Shown here: positions 8,610 through 17,970 of the stretch, piece by piece
Layout of the letters: every line of letters starts with the position of its first letter
Position numbering within the stretch: position 1 is the first letter of the stretch
Origin: Virgibacillus sp. NKC19-3
GTDB lineage: Bacteria > Bacillota > Bacilli > Bacillales > Amphibacillaceae
Assembly: GCF_019837165.1 (NCBI RefSeq)
Contig: NZ_JAGYHC010000001.1
Location: 806,001 to 870,000, forward strand
Reading direction: 5' to 3'
Length of the DNA: 64,000 nucleotides
Notes under the pieces: generated by a model
Database searches by the model: none
What the model saw: the letters and a program-made list of their open reading frames with translations, nothing else
What the model was told of the DNA's origin: nothing
Made by a program: the position numbers and the translations under genes

Positions 8610-9731
8610 ATGAATAAAATAAAAATTGGAATTATTGGCATTGGAAGTATGGGTAGTCAGTATGTCTCAATGTTTGAAAAGGAGGAAGTTATGAATGCTG
8701 TATTAACAGCTGTTTGCACAAAAAATGAAAATAGCGGAAGGTGGGTGAGGGAACAAATTGGAGACTCCATTCAAGTGTTTCATGATGAGGAAGATTTTTT
8801 TCATGACGCAGATATAGATGGTGTTATTATAACAAGACCACATTATGATCACCCTGGTTTAGCAAAGTATGCCCTTAACAAGGGGCTTCATGTTCTCACT
8901 GAAAAGCCAGCAGGGGTGTATACAAAAAATGTCTTAGAAATGAATAAAGCAGCAAAGGTAAGTGGTAGGGTCTTTGGAATTATGTATAATCAACGAACGA
9001 ATCCCGTTTATCAAAAGGTTCGTGAATTAGTTCAATCCCATGAACTAGGGGATATTAAACGGATGAATTGGACGGTTACTCATTGGTATCGTTCTCAAAG
9101 TTACTATGATTCTAGTGTTTGGAGAGCAACATGGTCAGGAGAAGGTGGAGGCGTGTTGTTGAATCAATCACCACATCAACTGGACCTATGGCAATGGACA
9201 ACGGGGCTTATGCCGAAACGGATACGAGCATTTAACGCTTACGGGAAATACCATGATATTGAAGTGGAAGATGAATCCACGATTTATGCGGAATATGAAA
9301 ATGGTGCAACAGGCCTGTTTGTAACGTCAACTGGTGAAGCACCTGGAACCAACCGCTTTGAGATTGTGGGGAATAATGGAAAACTGGTGATAGAAAATGA
9401 TGAGAAACTTACTTTTTACCGACTTAGGCGATCTGAACGTGAATTCAATGCAACTTACAAAGGCGGTATGGGGAAGCCGGAGTGTTGGAAAATTGACATT
9501 CCTGTTCATGGTGAAAGTACTGGTCACCTAGGTATCATTCAAAATTGGATTAATGGTATTAAAAAAGGAACACCCTTATTAGCACCGGGTGAAGAAGGTA
9601 TAAAAGGATTAGAGATTTCCAACGCTGCTTATTTATCATCGTGGTTGAATCAAACGGTGGAATTGCCTGTTAACCCTGATGTCTTCTACGAACATTTATG
9701 TACAAAGATAAAAGAGTCGAAGCGTAAATGA
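8610..9731 (+). CDS. Gfo/Idh/MocA family NAD(P)-dependent oxidoreductase
   Basis: A 373-residue sugar dehydrogenase-type protein. The N-terminal Rossmann fold has GIIGIGSMG at residues 7-15, and EKPAG at residues 98-102 holds the family lysine. The C-terminal alpha/beta substrate domain includes GGGVLLNQSPHQLDL, with the usual histidine. Members oxidise or reduce sugars, inositols or sugar acids with NAD(P). Its position between the uronate operon and an unknown permease points to sugar metabolism, but the substrate cannot be read from sequence. GGTAGGGGTG precedes the ATG. It is separated from uxaC by a terminator. Confidence 0.85.
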   Translation: MNKIKIGIIGIGSMGSQYVSMFEKEEVMNAVLTAVCTKNENSGRWVREQIGDSIQVFHDEEDFFHDADIDGVIITRPHYDHPGLAKYALNKGLHVLTEKPAGVYTKNVLEMNKAAKVSGRVFGIMYNQRTNPVYQKVRELVQSHELGDIKRMNWTVTHWYRSQSYYDSSVWRATWSGEGGGVLLNQSPHQLDLWQWTTGLMPKRIRAFNAYGKYHDIEVEDESTIYAEYENGATGLFVTSTGEAPGTNRFEIVGNNGKLVIENDEKLTFYRLRRSEREFNATYKGGMGKPECWKIDIPVHGESTGHLGIIQNWINGIKKGTPLLAPGEEGIKGLEISNAAYLSSWLNQTVELPVNPDVFYEHLCTKIKESKRK

Positions 9732-9829
9732 TTACTATTATATGAATGATTAAATATATGTCTGCTTTTATATTGTAAAGAAGCTGGCATCTGCTAATCG
9801 TTTAAGATGTCATATATAAGGGGGTAAAC

Positions 9830-11203
9830 ATGAAATACCGCTCACTTACTTCTTATCTGTATATTTTTTATGCCATTATATTCGCCATTTATATCGTGAA
9901 CGTTTTTATGGAAAATGAGACAATCAACTATATTTTGGGAATACTGGCGATTTTTATGGTGATTTTTTCCTTTCCATTAGCATCTCGATTGTTCAAAGTA
10001 CTCGGCAGTACGTTTATTTTAATTGGGGGATTCTTTTATCTACAAACCGATGAATCAATTATTGACTTACCAAAAATCTTAACATCGAATATGTCTCTTT
10101 TGGTATTACTTTCGATGCTTCCATGGATGAGCAGCGTCGTAAGGAGTGGTCGGTTCGATAAAAGTCTGAATGCATTAATGAAAGTGAACGTATCTGATTT
10201 AGGTAAGTTATATGCGCGCAGTACGACAACAACATTGACGTTAGCTGCTTTTTTAAATCTTTCTGCTGCAACTATTTCTCAAGATGTATTAAAGGATAAT
10301 TTGTCGCATGTAAACAGGAAATTAAGAAACTCGTTTATTAGTATTTCCACGTTAAGAGGTTTTTCGTTGGCCCTTTTATGGAGCCCACTGGAAATATTAT
10401 TAGCTGTCACTATATTTGAAACCGGAGTTTCCTATGTGACTCTGTTGCCTTGGCTCCTTATCATTGCAGTAACTACTTTTATGTTGGATGCTATTTGGGG
10501 AAGGTATCATTACAAGAGGTATTCTTATGTAAGTGATCAGGGGACAAGTTCAGTAAGTACTCACATTCATGGAACAGGAAAGAAAATTTTTTATCTTGCT
10601 GTTGCACTTACGCTATTTTTATCTCTTGTTATATTAATAGGAAATCTCTTTAATCTGGATTTCATTTTAGCAGTATCATTGCTCATATTCCCATTTTCCT
10701 TTGTTTGGTCGATGATCATGAGAAGGATTCATAGTTTTTGGGTCATTGGCTGGAACACATGGAAGAATAAGACAAATACCATGCAAAACTTTATTATTTT
10801 ATTTATCTCTCTTTCTTTGTTTTCGAACAGCATTGGTAACACAACGTTTTTAGAGTATGTACAACAACCGGTAATTGCATTATCCGAATATCCACTACTG
10901 GTCTTTTTTTTAATGCAACTAATCTTTCTATTTATGAGTATGTTTGGTGTTCATCCCGTTGCAACGATTGGGATTTTAAGCAGTTTACTGAGCACGTTAC
11001 TAACAATTTACAATCCGTTAAGTATTGCAATTGTAATGATTACAAGTGCTATTGCAACTTTAACTGTGGGCACATATGGATTGGTAGTTACGGTAACAGC
11101 TGTAAATCTTGAAATAAACCCCTATCGGATAACAGTAAGTAATTTACTTTATTCCCTTGTTTATGGCGGGATAGGTTCCATTGTTGCCTATTTATTGTTG
11201 TAG
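9830..11203 (+). CDS. Polytopic membrane protein, possible transporter, family not recognised
   Basis: A 457-residue, very hydrophobic protein with about eleven to twelve predicted membrane helices and short loops. It has a polar middle loop at about residues 225-250. A segment near the C-terminal third reads MFGVHPVATIGIL, which recalls the HP motif of ion-transporter superfamily permeases such as anion/dicarboxylate carriers. I cannot assign a family with certainty. AAGGGGG precedes the ATG. The gene follows the Gfo/Idh/MocA dehydrogenase at 98 bp, so the two may be expressed together. A role as a sugar-acid permease would fit the cluster but is inference. Confidence 0.6.
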   Translation: MKYRSLTSYLYIFYAIIFAIYIVNVFMENETINYILGILAIFMVIFSFPLASRLFKVLGSTFILIGGFFYLQTDESIIDLPKILTSNMSLLVLLSMLPWMSSVVRSGRFDKSLNALMKVNVSDLGKLYARSTTTTLTLAAFLNLSAATISQDVLKDNLSHVNRKLRNSFISISTLRGFSLALLWSPLEILLAVTIFETGVSYVTLLPWLLIIAVTTFMLDAIWGRYHYKRYSYVSDQGTSSVSTHIHGTGKKIFYLAVALTLFLSLVILIGNLFNLDFILAVSLLIFPFSFVWSMIMRRIHSFWVIGWNTWKNKTNTMQNFIILFISLSLFSNSIGNTTFLEYVQQPVIALSEYPLLVFFLMQLIFLFMSMFGVHPVATIGILSSLLSTLLTIYNPLSIAIVMITSAIATLTVGTYGLVVTVTAVNLEINPYRITVSNLLYSLVYGGIGSIVAYLLL

Positions 11204-11296
11204 CTAATCGTTTATCTTCACCAAAATCTAAGGTTGAAAAATAGTAAAAATATGGTGCAGGAGTAAAATAAATGAAAAGCACGAGTTTCCCTTGTA

Positions 11297-12352
11297 ATGA
11301 TGATAGAGCGAACTAAAAATCATAATGGGGTGAAAAAGGTATACAATTATTGTATTAATCAATTGGTAGATATCCCAGAAGTTCGTATTAATAATGCCTA
11401 TTTAGATGAAAAAAAGAACCTTATTCTTGTTGGAAAGCCGATATTACAAATGCAACCTTGCCCCGTTTATAGCTGTGAACGACTGAAACGAAATGAAACA
11501 CCTTATTATCGTCATGTCCGTCATTTGTCTATAGTTATTTGTCACACGTATGTGCAGGTTCCAACGATCTTCCTGCAATGCAAAAGTTGTGGAGCCGATT
11601 TTGTATAGGAGTTATGATTTTGCTGCTCTGAAAAAAGCAGTACTCTGCGGCCTTTGGAAAACACTGCCTTCAAAAAGGGCACGGAACAACTGTAAAAGTT
11701 CTTGCGAAATTTGAAGAGGCTTTTGCGCAACTATTGAACGGTTTTATAAGCCTGGTCTTCAAAACGAAAGTGAAAACACACTGGAAGCATGCTTTCAAGA
11801 CGCTATTGACCGGTCTGGCCTTGGGGATCGATGGTTTTGCGATACGCAAGGGATATACGTATAACACAGGCATTCATGATTTTAAAAGGCGGCAGTATGC
11901 TCGATATCATTCCAGGGCGAAAAAGGATGACTTAGATGCATATACTAAGCAGTGTCCTACTGTCAATCTCATGAATCCTGTGGCTGTCGTCATGGATTTG
12001 AGTTTAACATATCATCATTTGATAGGTTCCTGGTCCCCGTGAGCGATTCGGATCGTTGGTCGTTACCACGTGACCCGTTATGTAACAGATGTGCTTCAGG
12101 AGGTTCGTCGGGATCTGCAAAAACACTATCCCCACAAGCACGGAAAAAGCTAAAAAAGAACCATATCAACTGGCTGAACGAGGAGACGAATTGTCGGAAG
12201 GAACAAGCAATTGTTCAGGACCCATTGGTTATCATTCGAACCTTGCCCACGCCTGTGCATGGAAAGAAGCTTTTATCGGCTGGTATAATCTATACAGACT
12301 ATTGCACTATAAAAGCATTGAGTATTTTGCATTATTTTCAAAATATATTTAA
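11297..12352 (+). mobile_element. Decayed ISL3-family transposase
   Basis: Several short frames in succession match an ISL3 transposase. The N-terminal part (11297-11608) has the zinc-finger-like CPVYSC and CKSCGAD. The catalytic region at about 11815-12010 carries GIDGFAIRKGYTYNTGIHD and NPVAVVMDLSLTYHHL. The C-terminal part at about 12060-12300 shows VTDVLQEVRRDLQK and WKEAFIGWYN. At least three frameshifts or small losses separate these pieces, so the element is inactive. I could not define terminal repeats. It separates the uronate isomerase region from the pectinase region. Confidence 0.75.
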
Positions 12353-12359
12353 GAAAACA

Positions 12360-12417
12360 TTGAAAAATATGTTTTTAGGTTATAAAATTTAACTATTAAT
12401 TTGTCTTCCAAACAAAT
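12360..12417 (+). promoter_or_regulatory. Promoter and operator of the decayed GH28 copy
   Basis: TTGAAA (12360-12365), a 17-bp spacer, TAAAAT (12383-12388), 10 bp, then the palindrome ATTTGTCT-TCC-AAACAAAT (12399-12417). The geometry is identical to the promoter at 15792 and to the TRAP promoter at 18147. No cre-like site is seen here. It may still drive the intact GH28-SLH gene downstream, since I see no clear terminator or operator-bearing promoter in between. Confidence 0.55.
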
Positions 12418-12434
12418 AAAAGGAGGCGCCTAAA

Positions 12435-12446
12435 ATGTCAGAATAA
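12435..12446 (+). other. Three-codon leader ORF (MSE) with strong ribosome site
   Basis: AAAAGGAGG (12418-12426) is followed by ATG TCA GAA TAA. The same arrangement with MSK is found at 15868. It is too short to be a functional peptide; see the intact copy. Confidence 0.4.
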
Positions 12447-12517
12447 ATTTCATTATTCCAAATAGCTGGAAAGAGAGTGTCGGAATGGATAGGAGGCGTT
12501 TAGGATATCACTGAAAC

Positions 12518-13080
12518 CCATTGGTTTATGCATATGGAAAGGAAAATATAGCTATTACAGGAACAGGCACACTTGATGGTAATGCTGAAGAGGATCACTG
12601 GTGGCTTAGTAAAGGAAAAAAGAAACTGGATGGAAAGAAGAACAACCTGAACAAAGCAATTATGCAGATCAATTAATGAAGATGGGTGAAGGCAATGTAC
12701 CAGTAGAGGAAAGGGGATTTGGAAAAGGGAATTATTTACACCCGAACATGATTCAATTTTATGAAAGCGTAAACATTTTGGTTGACGGGGTAACCATAAA
12801 CGATTCCCCGATGTGGGCATATTTACTTTTTTCTATCTATAAATGTAACGGCTTAAAATACAACTATTGAAGGACATGGAACCAATGGGGATGGTCCTAA
12901 TCCAGAGTCAAGTAAAAATGCGCTCATTTTAAACAATGAGTTTAATGAACATTTATTTAACTGCTGCATTTCATTTTACAATGAACCCATGAACAATATT
13001 GCTATATAATCTGGAAAGGATGTTGACAAGAGAGATGTATTAATGTCCCAAGTAAAAATATCTTTATATTAAATAATCCT
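12518..13080 (+). pseudogene. Decayed GH28 polygalacturonase copy
   Basis: The sequence is a clear but damaged duplicate of the intact gene at 16172 (positions about 16585-17105 of the window), for example LVYAYGKENIAITG-like, VPVEERGFGKGNY and VDGVTINDSPMW-like stretches. The N-terminal third with the signal peptide is missing, several frameshifts and stops are present, and about 37 bases at 12951-12987 replace codons around the catalytic Asp pair. The inserted bases match an end of the IS30-like remnant at 15726-15762. The leader and promoter upstream are also copies of those of the intact gene. Confidence 0.85.
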
Positions 13081-13170
13081 TATAAATATAAACATTCAAA
13101 AAGTTAACATTGTTATTATAGTCTTAATCAGAAACAATTGCAAAAGATAATTCACAAGGAGGAATGGATT

Positions 13171-15408
13171 ATGAGAAAAATATTATTTGTAGTTTTTGCA
13201 TCATTATTAATAGTATCTATAATGATCATAGTAACCTTTAATATTAATTCAACAAAAGGGACGGAAGAAGAGAAAGAAGAAGAGACAGAAGGATTATCTT
13301 GGGATATGGCAGAAGAGATATTAACTCACATCAGTGATCCAGAATTTCCGGAATATAAGGTAAATATTATGGATTTTGGAGCTAATGCTGACGGAAGCAC
13401 ACTTGATACGAAAGCATTTGAAAAAGCAATTCAACATGTAAATGAACAAGGAGGCGGAACTGTTGTTGTGCCGGAGGGGACATATTTAATAGGATCAATT
13501 GAACTCTTAAGCAATGTAAATCTTCATTTAAAAGATGAAAATACATTAATTAAATTTACTACGGATATAAATGAAAATAATTATCCCGTTGCTTACAGCC
13601 ATTGGGAATCAACACCAGTTTATAATTACCGTGCATTAATTTATGCATATGATGCAGAAAATATTGCTGTGACAGGTAAAGGTACATTGGATGGGCAAGC
13701 CAGTGATTCTGTATGGTGGGACTGGAAACATCAAATTGAAGCAACTTGGTCTGAAAGTGACGAAAGTTTACAGGAAAAAGCAAGTAATCAGCTGAGAGAT
13801 ATGAATAATTCCGGTGTTCCAGTAGAAGAAAGAGTGTTTGGTGATGGAGGATATTTGCGGCCTAACTTTATTCAAATAATCGAATCTGAAAATGTTTTGC
13901 TTGAAGATGTAACTTTAAATAATTCACCGATGTGGCAGGTTAATCCTGTATTATCTACCAATATAACTGTTAGAGGAATGACACTGCAGTCTCATGGTCA
14001 CAACAATGATGGTATTGATCCGGAAAGTAGCAACTATGTTCTGATTGAAGATAATTTCTTTGATACTGGTGATGATGGCATTGCAATTAAATCTGGCAGA
14101 GATTTAGATGGAAGGGAATTAGATATACCAAGTCAAAATATTATTATTCAAAATAATACTTTTGCTGATGGTCACGGTGGTATTGCATTAGGGAGTGAAA
14201 TGAGCGGAGGGATTAAAAACGTATTTGCAAATAACAATCATTTTGATAGCCCGAATTTGACTTATCCATTACGCTTTAAAACTAATGCAAAAAGAGGAGG
14301 GGTAATCGAGAATATTTATTTAGGAAATTCCGAAATAGAAACAATTAATGAGGCTACTATTCATGGTACTATGTATTATGCAGATGGTAAAAACGGTGAC
14401 TATCTTCCTGAGTTTAAGAATATTTTAATTGAGAATGTTAAAAGTAATGGTGGGGAATATGGTATTTTTATGGAGGCTTTTGAGGAGGTACCGATTAAAG
14501 GACTTGTGTTAAGAAATGTCGAAATTACAAATACCGCAAATGCTATAAGAGCAATGAATTGGGCGGATGATACTGTAATGGAAAATGTTACAATTAATGG
14601 AGAAACTTATCCCCGACCCACTGACACAAGAATTTTAGGTGTTCCTTCACCAGGTGCGCAGTTGAATGCAACATCACTTCTAATTGGAGGAAATACTGAC
14701 ACAATTTCTTATACTTGGTTAATATCAGATACAAAAGACGGCACGTACGAACAAATTGCAACTGGCGAACAGTGGACAGTTCCAGAGAATGTAGCAGGTA
14801 AGTTTATTAAAGTAACAGTCAAGGATAAAAATAATTCTGAACAAACGAGTATAGCTTATCAAGTATTAAAAAATAACCAGGTTACTAATTCAGATAGTTC
14901 AGTTGAATTTGCTGCAAATAGAATTGCTTCAAAAGGTATAATTAATCCAGATTCTACTATTAACCTAAATACAGAAATTACTCGTATTGAGGTCGCTAGA
15001 ATGTTATCAAAAATGTGGGATTTAACAACTCCAGAACAAGATATAGATATTGATGATATTGATAAATCGGATCCAGATTACGACATGGTTGCAGCAGTGC
15101 TAGAAGAGGAAATGTTAGTTTTACAAGATGGAAACTTCAATCCAAATGATACCATTACAAGAGAAGAAATGGCATCTGTTGCTGTGATGAGCAGTGGATT
15201 ATCTTTTAAAAATGCATCTACGATTTATGATTCTACATTTAATGATGGGGATGAAATAGAAGATGTTTATTTAACAAATGTAGAGCGAGCGAAACAATTT
15301 AATTTCTTAACCGAGAAAGAGTCAGATATATTCTCACCAAAGGATGAAGTAACTTATGCGGAAGCAATTGAAGTAATGGACAGAGTATCAGATTTTGCAG
15401 GGAAATAA
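13171..15408 (+). CDS. GH28 polygalacturonase with C-terminal S-layer homology repeats
   Basis: A 745-residue exported pectinase. An N-terminal membrane/signal segment (residues 2-22) is followed by an acidic linker and a GH28 parallel beta-helix (about residues 55-475). The four GH28 motifs are intact: N278-N-D280-G, G-D301-D302, G-H335-G and R368-x-K370. A module of about 85 residues follows, possibly Ig/fibronectin-like, and then about 155 residues with three SLH-like repeats, each with the ITR/E pattern. SLH repeats anchor enzymes to secondary wall polymers, so it likely works at the cell surface, cutting homogalacturonan. I choose ATG 13171, with AAGGAGG 6 bases upstream, over an in-frame codon at 13138. 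It lies directly behind the decayed copy and has no operator of its own that I can see. Confidence 0.88.
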   Translation: MRKILFVVFASLLIVSIMIIVTFNINSTKGTEEEKEEETEGLSWDMAEEILTHISDPEFPEYKVNIMDFGANADGSTLDTKAFEKAIQHVNEQGGGTVVVPEGTYLIGSIELLSNVNLHLKDENTLIKFTTDINENNYPVAYSHWESTPVYNYRALIYAYDAENIAVTGKGTLDGQASDSVWWDWKHQIEATWSESDESLQEKASNQLRDMNNSGVPVEERVFGDGGYLRPNFIQIIESENVLLEDVTLNNSPMWQVNPVLSTNITVRGMTLQSHGHNNDGIDPESSNYVLIEDNFFDTGDDGIAIKSGRDLDGRELDIPSQNIIIQNNTFADGHGGIALGSEMSGGIKNVFANNNHFDSPNLTYPLRFKTNAKRGGVIENIYLGNSEIETINEATIHGTMYYADGKNGDYLPEFKNILIENVKSNGGEYGIFMEAFEEVPIKGLVLRNVEITNTANAIRAMNWADDTVMENVTINGETYPRPTDTRILGVPSPGAQLNATSLLIGGNTDTISYTWLISDTKDGTYEQIATGEQWTVPENVAGKFIKVTVKDKNNSEQTSIAYQVLKNNQVTNSDSSVEFAANRIASKGIINPDSTINLNTEITRIEVARMLSKMWDLTTPEQDIDIDDIDKSDPDYDMVAAVLEEEMLVLQDGNFNPNDTITREEMASVAVMSSGLSFKNASTIYDSTFNDGDEIEDVYLTNVERAKQFNFLTEKESDIFSPKDEVTYAEAIEVMDRVSDFAGK

Positions 15409-15511
15409 CCTATATGTTGAAAGGCAGTTTTCGAAAATAGAATTTAACATTTCCCTAAATTGCATTAGTAAATGCAACACCCTTTGTGAAACCACAGTGT
15501 AAGGTTTTTGT

Positions 15512-15553
15512 AATTTATTGGTGTTGGGGCTTAAGCCTTAACACCAATAAATT
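15512..15553. repeat. 42-bp near-perfect palindrome
   Basis: AATTTATTGGTGTT (15512-15525) is the exact reverse complement of 15540-15553. The 14-base centre (GGCTTAAGCC core with GG/TT flanks) can pair as well. It overlaps the stop codon of the IS30 fragment and could act as a bidirectional terminator after the GH28-SLH gene. Confidence 0.75.
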
Positions 15554-15700
15554 TTGCGAACGCTTCGGATGTGTTCTGATAGTCTAATATTTTCCTAAGA
15601 AGTGTATTCATCCAATTTGCGGCATCGTCAATTGTATCATCAGCGGATAGAAACTTCCTTATGAGCCCATTGTGGCGTTCATGAAGCATAGGGATAGGCA
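15531..15700 (-). pseudogene. IS30-family transposase, C-terminal fragment
   Basis: On the minus strand an open frame ending with TAA at 15531-15533 reads ERHNGLIRKFL, then DDAANWMNTLLRKIL and a DYQNTSEAFAKFIG end. This is the typical C-terminal part of IS30-type integrases (NGLIRKF motif, last catalytic Glu region). The rest of the transposase is gone. Confidence 0.7.
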
Positions 15701-15791
15701 AAACGTGGTTTCACGATGGCTTTCTATTTATTTAACTGTTGCATTTCATTTTACAATGAACCTCATTATTTTCAAAATATATTAAAAAACA

Positions 15792-15849
15792 TTGAAAAAG
15801 AAGCTGTTAACGTATACACTTTAATTATTCATTTGTTTTCCAAACAAAT
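15792..15849 (+). promoter_or_regulatory. Promoter, cre-like site and uronate operator of the second GH28 gene
   Basis: TTGAAA (15792-15797), a 17-bp spacer and TACACT (15815-15820). A cre-like box TGTTAACGTATACA (15805-15818), one mismatch from consensus, overlaps the -10 box. After 10 bp comes the perfect palindrome ATTTGTTT-TCC-AAACAAAT (15831-15849). The start point would be near 15827, so a bound repressor would block initiation. The leader to the GH28 start is about 345 bases. Confidence 0.65.
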
Positions 15850-15867
15850 AAAAGGAGGGACTTTAAA

Positions 15868-15879
15868 ATGTCAAAATAA
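15868..15879 (+). other. Three-codon leader ORF (MSK) behind a strong Shine-Dalgarno sequence
   Basis: AAAGGAGGG (15851-15859) lies 8 bases before ATG TCA AAA TAA, about 300 bases upstream of the GH28 start. The same block is kept in the decayed copy (MSE). A strong ribosome site near the 5' end can protect mRNA, as the STAB-SD of Bacillus thuringiensis cry3A does; that role is inferred here. Confidence 0.45.
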
Positions 15880-16171
15880 CTTAACCATATCTCAAATGAC
15901 TAAGTAGGAGTGTTGGTATGGATTGAGTTCTTTAGAATATTTTGGAACCGCTTTAATAATAAAATAATTGGTATGGGTAGTATGTGGCGGTTGCTTTGTA
16001 TATGGATAGGGCGTGATTGTAGGTAAGGGCGGAATCAATTATTCAAAGTAAATGGGATGTTTATAATGTTGTACTAGGTTTGTTTTTGATAGAAAAGAAG
16101 AACAGGCATAATGATACTATTGCCTAGAAAAGTCATAGAATTATTCAAATTGATAATAGGAGCTGGTGATA

Positions 16172-17847
16172 ATGTATATCAATGTTAAGAAGGTAAGAAA
16201 ATCTTTATATCTCTTAATTTTTACTATCTTGATGTTCGGACTAATGGCGTCCCCGGTTATGGCTGATGACCATCAAACACCTTCAGTCACAAAACCGACT
16301 ATTCCGGATCGTGATTTTAATATTGAAGATTACGGTGCAGTAGGAGATGGAGAAACAAAAAATACAGAGGCATTTGAAAAGACCATAGAGGCGGCTAACG
16401 AAGCAGGGGGAGGCAGAGTTATTGTTCCAGAAGGGACGTACTTAACGGGTGCCATTCATTTGGAAAGCAACATCGATTTACATGTTCAAGAAAGTGCTAC
16501 TATCAAATTCAGTCAAGATCCGGACGATTATCTCCCGGTTGTGAAAACACGTTTTGAAGGAACAGAGTTATATAATTATTCACCATTGGTTTATGCATAT
16601 GGGAAGGAAAATATAGCCATTACGGGAGCAGGTACACTTGATGGAAATGCTGACGAAAATCATTGGTGGCCATGGAAGGGTAAAAAAGAAGCTGGATGGG
16701 AAGAAGGTCAACCTGAACAAAGTAATGATGCAGATCAATTAATGAAAATGGGTGAAGACAATGTACCAGTAAAGGAAAGGGAATTTGGGAAGGGCCATTA
16801 TTTACGCCCGAATATGATTCAGTTTTATGAAAGCGAAAACATTTTGATTGACGGGGTGACCATAAACGATTCCCCGATGTGGCATATTCATCCTGTTCTA
16901 TCTAAAAATATAACGGTACAAAATACAACTATTGAAGGACATGGGCCCAATGGAGATGGTGTTAATCCAGAGTCGAGTAAAAATGTACTCATCCAAAACA
17001 ACGAGTTTAATAATGGGGATGACAATATTGCTATAAAATCTGGAAAAAATGCTGACGGAAGAAGAATTAATGTCCCAAGTGAAAATATTTTTATACTAAA
17101 TAATCATATGAAAGATGGGCATGGGGCCGTCACAGTAGGAAGTGAGATGTCAGGTGGCGTTAAGAATGTTCACGCTCAAAATAATGTGATGGATAGCCCT
17201 AATCTGTGGAATGTCTTACGAATTAAGACCAACACGGATCGAGGTGGCTACGCTAAAAATATTAATTTTACCAATAATATTGTGGAGAACGTTCGTGATG
17301 AAGTTTTTAAGATCAATACCAATTATACCAATGACGGTGAAGAGACAACTTCAGAAGAACATGTTCCTGAAATAGCAGATATTAAAGTTAAAAACTTAGA
17401 AAGTGATGGTGGAGAGTACGCGTTAAAATTAGAAGGATTAGATCAAGCTCCGATTCAAGGTGTTAGAATTATTGATTCTAATTTTAATAATGTACAGAAA
17501 GATGCTGATATAAAAATGTTGAAGGATTGGAATTAGAAAATGTAACTATTAATGAAGCGCCTGTATATGAATTATTGCCGCCGGATGGTACTCAAGATAT
17601 GAAGAAACTAGTTGAACGTATGGAAAAGGGCGGTGAGATTTCAAATTCAGATGTTACCCGTCTCTTAATCACTCATTTATCAATTGTGAACCATTTTGAG
17701 GAAAAAGAAGCCTCTGACAAAGTTGTGAAGCATTTAAGGAACCTAGTGATACTATTGGACGATCAGAAGGAAAATGATTTCATTTCTGAGAGAGCCTATA
17801 ACATTCTTAAAGCTGACGTAGAGCATTTGCTTGAAGAATGGAGATAG
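16172..17847 (+). pseudogene. Secreted GH28 polygalacturonase with C-terminal FIMAH domain, one frameshift
   Basis: The first frame (16172-17536) gives a signal peptide of about 31 residues (ends near VMA-DD) and a complete GH28 beta-helix with N260-G-D262-G, D283-D284, G-H317-G and R350-x-K352. It ends in the tail MLKDWN. Adding one A to the five-A run at 17512-17516 joins it to the next frame: NVEGLELENVTINEAP continues the beta-helix, followed by about 85 residues of a FIMAH domain, which is common at the C-termini of Bacillus exoenzymes. The joined protein has 558 residues. I choose ATG 16172 (TAGGAG 9 bases upstream) over GTG 16166. The catalytic part is intact even in the broken form, so activity may persist without the FIMAH tail. 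Expected role: hydrolysis of polygalacturonate outside the cell. Confidence 0.85.
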
Positions 17848-17930
17848 TTAATATTAGCTAGTATCATCTAAAGCTAGATTTTAACTTTTTAAACTGTATA
17901 TCATAGTAACACAACAGAACTACCTTTATA

Positions 17931-17970
17931 AACCTTCTTAAGGTTTGCCCTAAGGAGGTTTTCTGATTTT
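17931..17970 (+). terminator. Probable terminator after the second GH28 gene
   Basis: Stem AACCTTCTTAAGG (17931-17943) pairs with CCCTAAGGAGGTT (17948-17960), with one wobble and one mismatch, followed by a T-rich tail. The rest of 17848-18146 is AT-rich and shows no gene. Confidence 0.65.

Larger units (their letters stand above)
15460..15762. mobile_element. Internally deleted IS30-family element
   Basis: The ends form an imperfect 20-bp inverted repeat: TTGCATTAGTAAATGCAACA (15460-15479) and, on the other strand, TTGTAAAATGAAATGCAACA (15737-15756), 15 of 20 bases identical. The left end also folds on itself (TTGCATT/AATGCAA). Between them lies only the C-terminal end of an IS30 transposase. 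A second inverted pair, GTGAAACCAC (15487-15496) and GTGGTTTCAC (15706-15715), lies inside. The right end occurs once more inside the GH28 pseudogene. Confidence 0.6.

Noticed and set aside
12676-12870. Small gene of 64 codons
   Set aside because: It is a piece of the decayed GH28 copy and aligns with the intact gene.
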